Source: an uncultured Aliiroseovarius sp. (GTDB lineage Bacteria > Pseudomonadota > Alphaproteobacteria > Rhodobacterales > Rhodobacteraceae). Taken from it: a DNA stretch of 64,000 bases. Numbering within the stretch: position 1 is the first letter of the stretch; each line of letters begins with the position of its first letter. The stretch covers positions 62,001-126,000 of the forward strand of contig NZ_CANMFT010000007.1 of assembly GCF_947497285.1 (NCBI RefSeq). The letters run 5' to 3'. Both the position numbers and the translations under genes were made by a program. Below the pieces are notes generated by a model. The model had not been told where the DNA came from and did no database searches. It saw only the letters and a list, made by a program, of their open reading frames with translations. This document shows positions 1 to 10,832 of the stretch, one piece after another.

Positions 1-305
1 AGGTCTTCGTCGGCAATAATCGGGAAGCCCGCTTTGGCGCCCGAATAGCCCTCGATGTCTTTTTTCCAGCTGACATGTTCCTCCGCGCTATCGACGGACA
101 GCCCGATCACCTTGGTGCCGCGCTTGGCCCATTCGTCGGCAAGCTGCGCAACCGCGCCGAACTCTGTCGTGCAGACAGGCGTGTAATCTTTGGGGTGCGA
201 GAAAAGAATCGCCCAGCTATCCCCGATCCAGTCGTGGAAGGTGATTTTGCCCTGATCTGTTTCGGCTGTGAAATTTGGCACGATGTCGTTAATGCGAAGT
301 CCCAT
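1..305 (-). CDS. 1-Cys peroxiredoxin (Prx6-like), truncated by window edge
   Basis: Own minus-strand translation MGLRINDIVPNFTAETDQGKITFHDWIGDSWAILFSHPKDYTPVCTTEFGAVAQLADEW; PVCTTE peroxidatic Cys motif. The ORF track lists only an antisense ORF here. Confidence 0.93.
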   Translation of the reverse strand, partial: MGLRINDIVPNFTAETDQGKITFHDWIGDSWAILFSHPKDYTPVCTTEFGAVAQLADEWAKRGTKVIGLSVDSAEEHVSWKKDIEGYSGAKAGFPIIADED

Positions 306-495
306 TTGGTCTCTCCTGTCCAAGCATTTCGGTTGATCTTAAGTTACGATCTCTTATGCGCATTTAAAGACCCTGACTGGGTTCAAACGCAACCAAATCG
401 TCGCACCTAAAAATTTGATCAAATTTTGTTTCCGTGGGTTGCGTCGGACAAATCGCAATGCCAGAGTGCACGCAAATCCGACCAAGGAGACTGGA

Positions 496-1935
496 ATGAT
501 CGAGAAGCGCGATTTCTATATTAATGGTCAATGGGTCGCCCCGGCGGCGGCCAAAGACTTGAACGTCATCGACCCGTCGACCGAAGAGGTTTGCGCGGTC
601 ATTTCGCTGGGTGATCAGGCGGACACTGACGCCGCCGTCGCTGCTGCGAAGGCCGCCTTTGCCGACTGGGGTTTCTCGAAAAAGGAAGACAGGCTGGCTC
701 TGATCGAGAAGCTACTGGCGGTCTATCAGAAACGCTCGGACGATCTGGCCGAAGCGATGAGCATCGAGATGGGCGCGCCCATTGATCTGGCCCGCACGTC
801 GCAGGTGGGGTCGGGCACGTTCCACATTCAGAACTTCATCACGGCGTTCAAGGATTTCGAATTCGACAAGATGTTGGGTGCTCATGCGCCGAATGACCGG
901 CTGCTGTATGAACCCATCGGGGTCTGCGCGCTGATCACGCCCTGGAACTGGCCGATGAACCAGGTGTCGCTGAAGGTTGTGGCCGCGATGGCTGCGGGCT
1001 GCACAATGGTACTGAAACCATCCGAAATCGCCCCGTTATCATCGATCGTCTGGAGCGAGATTGTTGACGAGGTCGGCTTCCCGGACGGTGTCTACAACAT
1101 GGTGAACGGCGACGGTATGGGCGTCGGCACGCAACTGTCCACCCATCCCGATGTGGACATGGTCAGCTTCACCGGCTCGACCCGTGCGGGCATCGCCATT
1201 TCGAAGGCCGCCGCCGACACCTTGAAACGCGTCAGCCTTGAGCTGGGCGGCAAAGGCGCCAACATCATCTTTGACGACGCCGACGAAAAGGCCGTGAAGC
1301 GTGGCGTGATGCATATGATGCAGAACACCGGGCAAAGCTGTAACGCGCCGTCGCGAATGCTGGTGCAACGCGGCGTTTATGATCAAGCGGTCGAAGCCGC
1401 GCGCGAAGCGGCCGAGAAAGTGCAGGTTGGACCGGCCAGCAAGGAAGGTCGCCACATTGGCCCCGTGGTCAGCGAGCTTCAGTGGAACAAGATCCAGGAT
1501 CTGATCCAAGTCGGGATTGATGAAGGCGCGCGCCTGATTGCCGGTGGCACAGGGCGACCCGAAGGTCTGAACAAAGGCTATTTCGTCAAGCCGACCATCT
1601 TTGCGGATGTGAACAACCAAATGACCATCGCGCGCGAAGAAATCTTTGGACCGGTGATGGCGATGATCCCCTTCGACACCGAGGATGACGCGGTCGAGAT
1701 CGCCAATGACACCGTCTATGGCCTGACAAACTATGTGCAGACCCAAGACGGCACCCGCGCCAACCGCGTGGCCCGCCACCTGAGGTCGGGTATGGTCGAG
1801 ATGAACGGCACATCGCGCGCGGCAGGGTCGCCCTTCGGCGGCTACAAGCAATCTGGCAATGGACGCGAAGGTGGTATCCTTGGGATCGAGGATTTCCTTG
1901 AGGTCAAAGCCGTGTCCGGTTGGTCGAACGACTGA
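496..1935 (+). CDS. aldehyde dehydrogenase family protein (NAD-dependent)
   Basis: ALDH motifs TPWNWP, FTGSTRAG, ELGGKGANIIFDDAD, NTGQSCNAPSR; start placed at internal ATG MIEKRDFYINGQWV. Confidence 0.93.
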   Translation: MIEKRDFYINGQWVAPAAAKDLNVIDPSTEEVCAVISLGDQADTDAAVAAAKAAFADWGFSKKEDRLALIEKLLAVYQKRSDDLAEAMSIEMGAPIDLARTSQVGSGTFHIQNFITAFKDFEFDKMLGAHAPNDRLLYEPIGVCALITPWNWPMNQVSLKVVAAMAAGCTMVLKPSEIAPLSSIVWSEIVDEVGFPDGVYNMVNGDGMGVGTQLSTHPDVDMVSFTGSTRAGIAISKAAADTLKRVSLELGGKGANIIFDDADEKAVKRGVMHMMQNTGQSCNAPSRMLVQRGVYDQAVEAAREAAEKVQVGPASKEGRHIGPVVSELQWNKIQDLIQVGIDEGARLIAGGTGRPEGLNKGYFVKPTIFADVNNQMTIAREEIFGPVMAMIPFDTEDDAVEIANDTVYGLTNYVQTQDGTRANRVARHLRSGMVEMNGTSRAAGSPFGGYKQSGNGREGGILGIEDFLEVKAVSGWSND

Positions 1936-1961
1936 TCCGACCTTAACAAATCGCTGAAAAT

Positions 1962-1983
1962 GCCCGCCCAGTGTGGGCTTTTT
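1962..1983 (+). terminator. intrinsic terminator after aldehyde dehydrogenase gene
   Basis: GCCCGC-CCAGT-GTGGGC stem (one G:U) followed by TTTTT. Confidence 0.7.
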
Positions 1984-1995
1984 CAACGCACGCGT

Positions 1996-2604
1996 TCAAC
2001 CGATGGAAACCGGCATCGGGATGATTGGAACGCCCTTCTCGAAGGTGACGCCGCTGGGAAGGGTAAACCGCGCCAAGTTCTTCTTCAGCAGCAGAAAGCC
2101 CTTGTAAGACAGGGTCGCCTCGCCTTCGAACACGGGTCCTGTCACCTCCCAAATGCGCCCATTTTGCACCTTCAGTTTGGCGTCTGTCACGTTCAGGGTC
2201 AGCTTGGCGTCAAAGTCCAACTGGCCCAGATGTTTGCCGTTGAACAAAACCTCTACCTTGGGTTCATGGGCCGAGGTCAACTTGTGCCGCCCTAGCTTAA
2301 CCCAGCTCTTTTCTTCTGGCGGATGCTTTTCCAGATCACGATAGGCCTGTAGTTCGGCCATGGTTTTCCAGCCGGACTTCAAGATATCCAAAAAGGCCAC
2401 ATCAAGCGCTTCGTAGAGCACGGCGAGCGCCGCGGCGAAGGTGAACGCCTCGATCAACCCAGACCCCATTTGCTCCACATCTTTCTGCATGGCCGCTTTT
2501 GATGATTGATCGGGTTCGAGCTTGGAGAACGCGGCGCTATCGGAAGCGTAAAGCTTGGCGAGCGTCAGCGTCGCAGCCGGTTCGGTGGTCATGGTTTCGG
2601 TCAT
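1996..2604 (-). CDS. hypothetical protein, 202 aa, probably co-transcribed with the CARDB protein
   Basis: Intact ORF; 4-bp overlap with upstream gene (2601-2604). Confidence 0.75.
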   Translation of the reverse strand: MTETMTTEPAATLTLAKLYASDSAAFSKLEPDQSSKAAMQKDVEQMGSGLIEAFTFAAALAVLYEALDVAFLDILKSGWKTMAELQAYRDLEKHPPEEKSWVKLGRHKLTSAHEPKVEVLFNGKHLGQLDFDAKLTLNVTDAKLKVQNGRIWEVTGPVFEGEATLSYKGFLLLKKNLARFTLPSGVTFEKGVPIIPMPVSIG

Positions 2605-5234
2605 GAATCTGGGTCTCCCGTGTCTGCAAGGGGCTCCACTGCCACGTTGCCGGAATCGATTTTAGGGCGCAGCGATAGCTCAAACTCGATCCCGGGTTTG
2701 CCGGGTTCGGGTGTTACGACTTGTTGACCGGCATGAACACTTGGTTGCAGCCGGACGAGATGGGGGGGGATCTTCGATTTCGAGTCAGGTCGGCCGCGAC
2801 CGAGCCGCGACAACAGGCGTGATATCATAAGCAGCCCTGCCAAGCCGCCGCCAAAAAGCGCAATCCAGGGCCAACGCGCCGCGTGAAGCGCCCCTTGTGC
2901 GCGGCGCAGATTGTTTGCTTTTGTGACCTCGGTGTTGCGCCCCGCCGGATCGGCTTCAAGTGACACCTCTACTGTATCGTCGAACAGCGTCACCCGAACC
3001 GGCACCTCCAGTCGGAGCGTGTAGCTTTCGTTTGGACCAAGGGCAGGCAGCGGCCTGATGATCGGACCTGCACCGGCAACGATCAGTTCCAAATCGGTCG
3101 CAGCGCTGCCGGATCCGCCCGTGTTCACGATCTCTGCCGTCACGCTTATCGGAGCGCCCGCCTGCGTCTGAGCGATGGCAAGCGACCTTACCTCCAGGTC
3201 GGGCAATTGCGCAGCTGATGCCGGAATGCGCAGCGTCGCTACATGGCTTTCATTATTGTCTTCGCGGCTTTCATCGACGCGCCGATCGACATCGACCCAT
3301 GCCACGAAATTCATAAGACGGCTTTCAGGCGAAGGCGCCAGCGGCGCCTCGGACTGCACAATGATGGACCGCCCGGGAACTAACGCTTGCAGGGCTATGT
3401 TTGTCGCCGGCACCTGACCGTCCAATTCGGAAAATCGGACGCGCGTTGCCTCTGATGGGGCCAGCCCGGAATTCACCACACCGGCGCGCAACACGATACG
3501 GTTCCGCACCGGGTCATATTCCGCAAACAACCGCGCGATCTGCAAGTCCGGCTGTTCCGGCTTGGGAGGAGGTTCCAAAAGCAGCCTGATTTGGGGCGAG
3601 AAATTGTTGTCAGTATTGCTTTCGCGCACCCGATCGCCCGGATCTGCTTCGGCCTGCAGCACGATCGTGCGCGCTGTGGTCACGGCTTGCACCGGGATGC
3701 GCAAGGACCGGCTTGTGCTTTGCCCTGACGCCAACCCTTCCGAGCGCAATGTGGTGGCGTTGATAAAGCCGGTGTGGTCAAAAACGCCGACCTCGAACGG
3801 GCCAGAATTTCCACGACCCTCGTTGCGGACTGCGAGGCTCACGGCGATCTCCTGTGATGCCGGATCGTAGCGGGCCTTGAACGCCACCAGCGCCAGATCG
3901 GCACGCTCTGGTTCAGGTGGTGGCTCCAGCCTGATACGAACGGGTCCAAAGCTGTTGTTGTTGAAATTGACCTCTCGCAGCTTTTTGTCCGCGTTCGCGA
4001 CGGCTTCCAACTGCGCCACCTTGCCCAATGCCGTTTCGGGGACAATGATTTTGGCCACGCCAATCGCATGATCGCCCGGCGCGATTGCGGAAATTGAGAT
4101 CGCGGGAATAGGGAAAAGCCTTTGCGTCTCGAACACCTGCAGCGAGGACGGTCCGGCGGGTGAGCCGCCAACGTTCCGCACGGTGACCTGAAGCGTCAGG
4201 CGGCGCGAGAGTGGGTCATAGGTCGGGTCAAACCTCGCAACAGCCAAATCCAGCGGGGGTGGAGTCGGACGTTCCAAATATACGCTTCGTTCAACGCTAT
4301 TGTTGTTACGCTCGTTTGTCTCGTGGATCGTCAGGGCGGCATCCGCAACCGCGTGCAGGCGCACCGTTTGCCCGAGCGCGGAATCGTTGACGCGAACCGC
4401 GGCTTCCACCCATTGCGCCTGACCCGGACCCAATGGTCCCGCGACGGAACGGCCAAGCTGGTCTCTGATCACGCCAGCGCTGTCGGGAAAAGTCACGGCA
4501 AAGCGAACTGGCACCTCTTTCTGCCCGGCATTTCTTACCAAAGCCTTCGCGGATAGAATTTTGGTGCGAGGATCGAAATCCACGCGGAACTCAGAAACGA
4601 CAAGATCAGGCAGCGTCACCGGGGTCAGATTGTCAGGCCGCACGCGGTCCGGCGGCACGATCTCTGGCACACGTGGAAAAGGGGTGAGCATCTCGGCGAA
4701 GCTCCACGTGAGCATGATGAACCCAGGCTCCAAATCCGAAATGTCAGAGCGTGTCCGCATCATCCTTTGCATCTCGGCGCGCGCTTCGTTTGGCAACGGC
4801 ACCAGTCGTGGCGCAAGCCCCAGCGACCGCATGTTCGCCGCCGCCAACTGGGCCAGCTTTTGCGTTCGTTGCGGATCAAAGAAAACGATCAGCTGGGTGT
4901 TACGCGATACGCCCCCCATTTCAGCCAGAAGACTTTTGGCCTTCCTGATATCCTGCGGCGTTCTCCGCTTGGTTTCCATCTCGTCTGCGTGTCGAATGAT
5001 GACGCCACGGATATTTAGGCCGGTGCGTTCCGCTGCCCGCATCCAGTCAGTCGAAAGCGCGATAGCTTCGCGCAACCGCCCGTCTTCCAAGGGGCCGCGC
5101 GACATCTCTAGGGTAAGCGTCTGCGCCAGCCCGAAGACGGGAAGAAACAGCAAAAACAACCCGCCCCATATCGTGGAGCGAACGACATGGAGGAAAGCTG
5201 GAAACGGACGGATCGTCTGTCGATGAACAGGCAT
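2601..5234 (-). CDS. exported multi-CARDB-repeat surface protein with C-terminal transmembrane anchor
   Basis: Repeats of 'DL.V..f...yDp.....l.a.V.N.G......V.f' followed by 'NNNS/DNN' motifs; N-terminal hydrophobic segment; C-terminal WPWIALFGGGLAGLLMI TM segment. Confidence 0.75.
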   Translation of the reverse strand: MPVHRQTIRPFPAFLHVVRSTIWGGLFLLFLPVFGLAQTLTLEMSRGPLEDGRLREAIALSTDWMRAAERTGLNIRGVIIRHADEMETKRRTPQDIRKAKSLLAEMGGVSRNTQLIVFFDPQRTQKLAQLAAANMRSLGLAPRLVPLPNEARAEMQRMMRTRSDISDLEPGFIMLTWSFAEMLTPFPRVPEIVPPDRVRPDNLTPVTLPDLVVSEFRVDFDPRTKILSAKALVRNAGQKEVPVRFAVTFPDSAGVIRDQLGRSVAGPLGPGQAQWVEAAVRVNDSALGQTVRLHAVADAALTIHETNERNNNSVERSVYLERPTPPPLDLAVARFDPTYDPLSRRLTLQVTVRNVGGSPAGPSSLQVFETQRLFPIPAISISAIAPGDHAIGVAKIIVPETALGKVAQLEAVANADKKLREVNFNNNSFGPVRIRLEPPPEPERADLALVAFKARYDPASQEIAVSLAVRNEGRGNSGPFEVGVFDHTGFINATTLRSEGLASGQSTSRSLRIPVQAVTTARTIVLQAEADPGDRVRESNTDNNFSPQIRLLLEPPPKPEQPDLQIARLFAEYDPVRNRIVLRAGVVNSGLAPSEATRVRFSELDGQVPATNIALQALVPGRSIIVQSEAPLAPSPESRLMNFVAWVDVDRRVDESREDNNESHVATLRIPASAAQLPDLEVRSLAIAQTQAGAPISVTAEIVNTGGSGSAATDLELIVAGAGPIIRPLPALGPNESYTLRLEVPVRVTLFDDTVEVSLEADPAGRNTEVTKANNLRRAQGALHAARWPWIALFGGGLAGLLMISRLLSRLGRGRPDSKSKIPPHLVRLQPSVHAGQQVVTPEPGKPGIEFELSLRPKIDSGNVAVEPLADTGDPDS

Positions 5235-5555
5235 TTTGAGAGCGCCTTGCGGCCAAATTGCAGTTTGCAGGTAAGATGCGATACCTACCACCAGTGGTGG
5301 ACGGGCAATGCCGTCACACTCAGAATACACCATTTACGCGAGTCGCAATATGAGTAGGCGGTCTTTCGCGGATGCCATGTGTCGCGCTGTGCCAAAGCCC
5401 ATCCTTGCCGCGACCGCAGGCAGAATGCGCGTTTGCGTTGAAGGGCCGTGGGAAATTGGGTCCAACCTCACGCAACGGTCACGCTTGCAGGGCACAAATC
5501 CGCACGAGAATTGATCTAACTCATACAACTATTTGACGCATCGTTCATAATTGTT

Positions 5556-7313
5556 GTGGAGGAAGAAACAATGCCACAGCGTCGCAAGCCAGAGCTATCG
5601 GGACGCGATGTATCCAAGAAAGGGTATGTTGACGGTCAATCAGGTGAAGCCAATTCTCGTTTCGAAATGGGCGGATCAGTTGGCAAGCGGGATGGGTCCA
5701 TAAACATAGCCTACGCAGCCGTTGATCAACATGTGATCGGCGGGCATGCCGATCAGGTCGCGCTGTTGTGGCTTGGCAAAGATGGGTCCCGCCAAGAGCT
5801 GACATACAGTGATCTGAAAGACCTTTCATCCCGGTTTGCGTCGGTGTTGCACGACCATGGGCTTCACCAAGGCGACAGTGTCTTCGTCTTGATGGGGCGC
5901 GTTCCCGAACTGTATGCCTGCGCGCTGGGAACACTCAGGGCGGGTATGGTTTTCACGCCACTCTTTTCGGCTTTTGGCCCGGAACCAATTCGCACGCGTA
6001 TGGAAATCGGAAGCGCCAATGTGCTGGTGACCACCGCGTCAATCTACAAACGCAAGATCGCCGCTTGGCGCGATCAGATAGATACACTGAAACTGGTGCT
6101 TATTGTTGGCGACGACGCGCCTGACGACTGCGTCGCACTTGGCCCCGCGCTTGCAGCGGCGTCGTCTGAGTTTGAGCCGGTGCGAACAGCACCTGAAGAC
6201 CCCGCGTTGATCCATTTCACCTCGGGCACGACTGGCAAGCCCAAGGGGGCGGTGCATGTCCATAACGCGGTTGTCTATCACGCGTTTTCGGGCAACCGGG
6301 CCTTGGATTTGCAGCCCGGCACGATCTATTGGTGCACCGCAGACCCCGGTTGGGTCACCGGCACGTCTTACGGCATCATCTCGCCACTGGTGAACCGCGC
6401 GACGATGATAGTGGATGAGGCTGAGTTCGACCTTGAACGGTGGTATGAAACCATTCAGCGAGAGAAGGTTGAGGTCTGGTATTCGGCCCCGACGGCAATT
6501 CGTATGATGATGCGCGCGGGGGCCAAGACCGCAGCACCTTTTGATTTTTCTTCGTTGCGGTTTCTGGCAAGCGTCGGCGAGCCGCTGAATCCAGAGGCCG
6601 TGATCTGGTCGGAACAAGTCTTTGGCCAGCCCTTCCACGACAATTGGTGGCAGACCGAAACCGGCGGGATCATGATCGCCAATCAGCCCGGAATGAAGGT
6701 GAAGCCCGGCTCGATGGGCAAGCCGATGCCGGGAATTGAAGCGGGGATCGTAGAGCATGAAAACGGGACGGTCCGCGAAGTCGCGGATAACGAGATAGGA
6801 GAGCTGGCACTGCGCCCCGGCTGGCCGTCAATGATGCGCGCCTACCTGAATGAAGAGGCCCGGTTTCAGAAGTGCTTCGTCGATGGCTGGTATCTTTCTG
6901 GCGATCTCGCGATGCGCGACGGGGACGGGTATTTCTGGTTCGTTGGTCGCGCCGACGATCTGATCAAGACGTCCGGTCATTTGATTGGGCCGTTCGAAGT
7001 TGAAAGCGCGCTGATCGAACACGAGGCCATCGCCGAGGCCGGTGTGATCGGCGTCCCCGATGAAACAGCGGGTGAGATCATCAAGGCCTATGTCACGCTG
7101 AACCCCGGCATAGACCCTTCCGACGAGCTGGAGCGCGACATTCGCGGCCATGCCCGCAAGAAGTTGGGCGCAGCGGTTGCCCCACGCGAAATCATCTTTC
7201 GCAAAACGTTGCCCAAAACCCGGTCGGGCAAGATCATGCGACGGCTTCTCAAGGCCCGTGAACTGGGCCTGCCTGAAGGCGACATTTCCACTTTGGAGAC
7301 AGACGAGACATGA
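5556..7313 (+). CDS. AMP-dependent acyl-CoA synthetase/ligase (acetyl-CoA synthetase-like)
   Basis: [72 protein letters not shown]. Confidence 0.92.
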   Translation: MEEETMPQRRKPELSGRDVSKKGYVDGQSGEANSRFEMGGSVGKRDGSINIAYAAVDQHVIGGHADQVALLWLGKDGSRQELTYSDLKDLSSRFASVLHDHGLHQGDSVFVLMGRVPELYACALGTLRAGMVFTPLFSAFGPEPIRTRMEIGSANVLVTTASIYKRKIAAWRDQIDTLKLVLIVGDDAPDDCVALGPALAAASSEFEPVRTAPEDPALIHFTSGTTGKPKGAVHVHNAVVYHAFSGNRALDLQPGTIYWCTADPGWVTGTSYGIISPLVNRATMIVDEAEFDLERWYETIQREKVEVWYSAPTAIRMMMRAGAKTAAPFDFSSLRFLASVGEPLNPEAVIWSEQVFGQPFHDNWWQTETGGIMIANQPGMKVKPGSMGKPMPGIEAGIVEHENGTVREVADNEIGELALRPGWPSMMRAYLNEEARFQKCFVDGWYLSGDLAMRDGDGYFWFVGRADDLIKTSGHLIGPFEVESALIEHEAIAEAGVIGVPDETAGEIIKAYVTLNPGIDPSDELERDIRGHARKKLGAAVAPREIIFRKTLPKTRSGKIMRRLLKARELGLPEGDISTLETDET

Positions 7314-9304
7314 GTTTGATCGACAAACCCCACCTTGATAGAGCGCACGTTCTGGCCCTGCTACGCGACATGATCCGTGTCCGGATGTTCGAAGAAAAAT
7401 GTGCCGAGCTCTATACGCAGCAAAAAATTCGCGGCTTCCTGCACCTTTATGACGGAGAGGAAGCGATCGCCGCTGGTGTGATCCCTGTGCTGGGGCCGCA
7501 GGACCGTATCGTCGCAACTTACCGCGAGCACGGCCACGCGCTTGTGCGGGGCGTGCCGATGACAACAGTCCTGGCCGAGATGTATGGCAAAGCCGAAGGG
7601 TGTTCCGGCGGGCGGGGCGGATCGATGCATCTGTTTGATGCGGCCACCAACTTTTTCGGTGGCAACGCCATCGTAGGGGGCGGTTTGCCCTTGGCTGTTG
7701 GGCTTGCGCTGGCCGACCGGATGCGAGGTGAGGCCAATGTGACCGCCTGTTTCTTCGGTGAAGGTGCCGTGGCCGAGGGCGAATTCCACGAGTCGATGAA
7801 TCTGGCCGAGCTTTGGGATTTGCCGGTGCTCTTCGTCTGCGAAAACAATGGGTATGCGATGGGATCGGCCTTGGCCCGGACCGAGGCGCAGACAGATATC
7901 CAGCAAAAGGCCGAAAGCTATGGCATCACGTCACGCGTTGTGGACGGCATGGATGTCGTCGCAGTGGAAGCCGCGTCGCGCGAAGCGATTGCGCAGATCC
8001 GCGAAACGGGACGGCCAGTGTTTCTGGAATGCCGGACCTACCGGTTTCGCGCCCATTCCATGTTCGACGCCCAACTGTATCGCGAGAAAGCTGAGATCGA
8101 GCAATGGCGCAAGAAAGGGCCGATTGTCCGCTTTCAGGGCTGGCTGCTTGAAAACGGCCTGATCCATGACAGCGACGTGTCCGAGATTGAACGCGCGGTG
8201 GACGCAGAAGTTGCTGAGGCCGTCGCCTTTGCCGAGGCCGGGACCTGGGAACCTGTCGAGGACTTGACCAAACACATCCTTGGCCCGCAGCCTGACCCGC
8301 CGACCACCCCCGCTCTGTCTGGTAAGACGGTCGAAATAACCTACCGCGAAGCCGTGAAACAGGCGATCCGCGACGCGATGATCCGCGATGACCGCGTATT
8401 CCTGATGGGCGAGGATGTGGGAGCTTACGGCGGGTGTTATGCCGTTTCGAAGGGATTGATGGACGAATTTGGCCAAGACCGTATCCGCGACACACCGCTG
8501 TCTGAAAGCGGCTTCACCGGGGCAGGGATCGGGGCTGCTGCTGTCGGGATGCGACCGATCGTCGAATTGATGACAGTCAACTTTTCGCTGTTGGCGCTTG
8601 ACCAGATCATGAACACGGCGGCCACGATCCGGCATATGTCGGGCGGTCAATTCGGCGTGCCGGTCGTTATCCGCATGGCCACCGGCGCGGGCAAGCAACT
8701 TGCCGCGCAGCATTCCCACAGCCTTGAAGGTTGGTATGGACATATTCCGGGGCTGAAAGTGCTGACGCCTGCAACGCTGGAAGACGCGCGCGGGATGCTC
8801 TGGACCGCGCTGGAAGACCCGGACCCCGTCCTGATCTTCGAGAATGTCATGCTTTACAACAACACGGGTCAAATCGACGAAGCTGCCGGGCCGGTCGACA
8901 TATCAAAGGCCGCGGTCAGGCGCGAAGGCACCGACATCAGTCTGATCACCTATGGCGGGTCGCTCTTCAAGGTGCTTGCGGCCGCCGAAGAATTGGCAGA
9001 GGCCGGGATCAGCGCAGAGGTCATCGACCTTCGGACTTTGCGCCCGCTTGATGACGCGACGATCATGGCGTCGGTTAACAAGACCCGCCGCGCGATCATC
9101 ATCGACGAAGGCTGGCGCACCGGATCCATTTCGGCCGAAATCTCGGCGCGGATCATGGAGCAGGCGCTTTGGTCGCTGGATGCACCGGTCGGGCGTGTCT
9201 GCGCCGAGGAAGTGCCGATCCCTTATCCGAAACATCTGGAGGATGCCTCCATCCCGCAAACGCCCGGTATCGTCGCGGCGGCGCGGGCACTGTTGGGGCG
9301 CTGA
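7310..9304 (+). CDS. fused alpha+beta E1 component of a 2-oxoacid (pyruvate/acetoin-type) dehydrogenase
   Basis: N-terminal E1-alpha ([14 protein letters not shown] motif [17 protein letters not shown]...NNGYAM) and C-terminal E1-beta ([10 protein letters not shown]...[17 protein letters not shown]...[12 protein letters not shown]) in one ORF; 4-bp overlap with preceding gene. Confidence 0.92.
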   Translation: MSLIDKPHLDRAHVLALLRDMIRVRMFEEKCAELYTQQKIRGFLHLYDGEEAIAAGVIPVLGPQDRIVATYREHGHALVRGVPMTTVLAEMYGKAEGCSGGRGGSMHLFDAATNFFGGNAIVGGGLPLAVGLALADRMRGEANVTACFFGEGAVAEGEFHESMNLAELWDLPVLFVCENNGYAMGSALARTEAQTDIQQKAESYGITSRVVDGMDVVAVEAASREAIAQIRETGRPVFLECRTYRFRAHSMFDAQLYREKAEIEQWRKKGPIVRFQGWLLENGLIHDSDVSEIERAVDAEVAEAVAFAEAGTWEPVEDLTKHILGPQPDPPTTPALSGKTVEITYREAVKQAIRDAMIRDDRVFLMGEDVGAYGGCYAVSKGLMDEFGQDRIRDTPLSESGFTGAGIGAAAVGMRPIVELMTVNFSLLALDQIMNTAATIRHMSGGQFGVPVVIRMATGAGKQLAAQHSHSLEGWYGHIPGLKVLTPATLEDARGMLWTALEDPDPVLIFENVMLYNNTGQIDEAAGPVDISKAAVRREGTDISLITYGGSLFKVLAAAEELAEAGISAEVIDLRTLRPLDDATIMASVNKTRRAIIIDEGWRTGSISAEISARIMEQALWSLDAPVGRVCAEEVPIPYPKHLEDASIPQTPGIVAAARALLGR

Positions 9305-9305
9305 G

Positions 9306-10535
9306 ATGGGTATTTTCAACATGCCCTCGCTTGGCGCCGATATGGAGGCCGCCACCTTGGTCGAATGGCTGGTTCAACCCGGCGACACGGTCGCTCGGGG
9401 TGATGTGGTCGCTGTGGTCGAAACCCAGAAAGGCGCCATCGAGATCGAAGTCTTCGAAAACGGGACAGTTCACGAACTAGTGGCGCAGCTCGGAACCGAA
9501 TTACCGGTCGGTGCGCCGCTTGCTGTTTTGCTGGCGGAAGGAGAGGCACCACCCGCGAAAGCGGAGCCATCGGTTGAACCCCCACCTGCCAAAGCAGCGC
9601 CTGCGGCCGAGCGACCGCCTGCCGAACCACACGCTCTCGAAAGGGAAGCAGTGAAAGCACCTGCCACGGCACCAGCACCGCCAACAGTCGCGCCGACTTC
9701 TGTACCGCAAAGCCCGAACGCAGCGTCGCCCGCAGCACGGGTCAGGGCACACGAGCTTGGCCTTGACCTCAGCACGATCCGCGGCAGCGGACCCGGCGGG
9801 GTCATCGTTCTGGGTGATGTCGACGGCGCGCCAAGTAAGTCGCCACAAGCCGCTGCAAAACCGGGATCGCCAATTGAAGAGATGCGCAAGGCAATTGCTG
9901 CGGCGATGACACGCTCGAAGCAGACAATTCCCCATTTCTATCTGTCCCAGACGATCGACGTTCAACCCGCGAGCGATTTCCTTGCCAAGCTGAATGCCGG
10001 TCGTCCGCCCGCTGAACGGATATTGCTGGGCGCCTTGTTTGTTCGGGCCGCAGCGCTGGCTGCTGCCAAGGTGAAGACCATGAACGGACATTTCACAGAT
10101 GGCGCATTCCACGCTGCAAAGGCCGTGAACCCCGGCGTTGCCGTTGCCCTTCGCGGTGGTGGTTTGGTCGCGCCTGCCCTGATGGACGCCGTGGCGCTTG
10201 ACCTTGATCAGACGATGGCAGGTATGCGGGATCTTGTCTCACGGGCCCGGGCTGGACGGTTGAAGGGCTCGGAAATGACGCAAGGCACCATTACGATCTC
10301 TAGTCTGGGTGATACGAGCGCCGACGTCATGACCGGCGTCATATTCCCGCCGCAAGTCGCCCTTGTCGGGCTTGGATCACCGCAGGTCAGGCCGTGGGTG
10401 TTGAACGATCAGGTCATACCGCGCAGCGTTGTGACACTTTCCATATCTGCAGACCATCGCGTAAGTGACGGCCGTCAGGTCGCCCGCTTCATTACTGAAT
10501 TTGAGACCCTCTTGAACGAACCGGAGAGCCTATGA
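9306..10535 (+). CDS. E2 dihydrolipoamide acyltransferase
   Basis: Lipoyl domain VAVVETQKGAIEIEV, Pro/Ala linker, E3/E1-binding domain ASPAARVRAHELGLDLSTIRGSGPGGVI, catalytic DHRVSDG; internal ATG at 9306. Confidence 0.92.
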   Translation: MGIFNMPSLGADMEAATLVEWLVQPGDTVARGDVVAVVETQKGAIEIEVFENGTVHELVAQLGTELPVGAPLAVLLAEGEAPPAKAEPSVEPPPAKAAPAAERPPAEPHALEREAVKAPATAPAPPTVAPTSVPQSPNAASPAARVRAHELGLDLSTIRGSGPGGVIVLGDVDGAPSKSPQAAAKPGSPIEEMRKAIAAAMTRSKQTIPHFYLSQTIDVQPASDFLAKLNAGRPPAERILLGALFVRAAALAAAKVKTMNGHFTDGAFHAAKAVNPGVAVALRGGGLVAPALMDAVALDLDQTMAGMRDLVSRARAGRLKGSEMTQGTITISSLGDTSADVMTGVIFPPQVALVGLGSPQVRPWVLNDQVIPRSVVTLSISADHRVSDGRQVARFITEFETLLNEPESL

Positions 10536-10777
10536 CAGAAGCAGAAATCCGCGCGGCCTATCTGGAAGAACTTGCCAGTATTGCGCCCGACATCGACACC
10601 GATACCGTCAGCGATGATGATCATATTCAGGATGACCTTGAGCTGGATTCGATGGACGTCCTTAATCTTGTGACCGCATTGCACAAGCGCACGGGTGTGG
10701 ATATTCCCGAAAAAGATTATCCGCAGATCGCGACCGTTGCTTTGGCCGTTGCGTATCTGACGGACGCGATGAAGTAG
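10532..10777 (+). CDS. stand-alone acyl carrier protein
   Basis: 81 aa, DDLELDSMDVLNLVTAL phosphopantetheine site (DSMD); 4-bp overlap with E2 gene. Confidence 0.9.
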   Translation: MTEAEIRAAYLEELASIAPDIDTDTVSDDDHIQDDLELDSMDVLNLVTALHKRTGVDIPEKDYPQIATVALAVAYLTDAMK

Positions 10778-10832
10778 TCAGCAGGCGCGGCGCCGAAGGA
10801 CGGTTCGTGATGTCCGACGGCGCTCAGAATGA

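Noticed and set aside
1039-1986. Long minus-strand ORF (315 aa) opposite the aldehyde dehydrogenase
   Set aside because: Antisense shadow of a strong GC-rich CDS; translation has low-complexity His/Arg/Gly composition and no family resemblance.
4561-5226. 221-aa plus-strand ORF opposite the CARDB protein
   Set aside because: Ser/Arg-rich antisense shadow; the minus-strand frame has coherent repeats.
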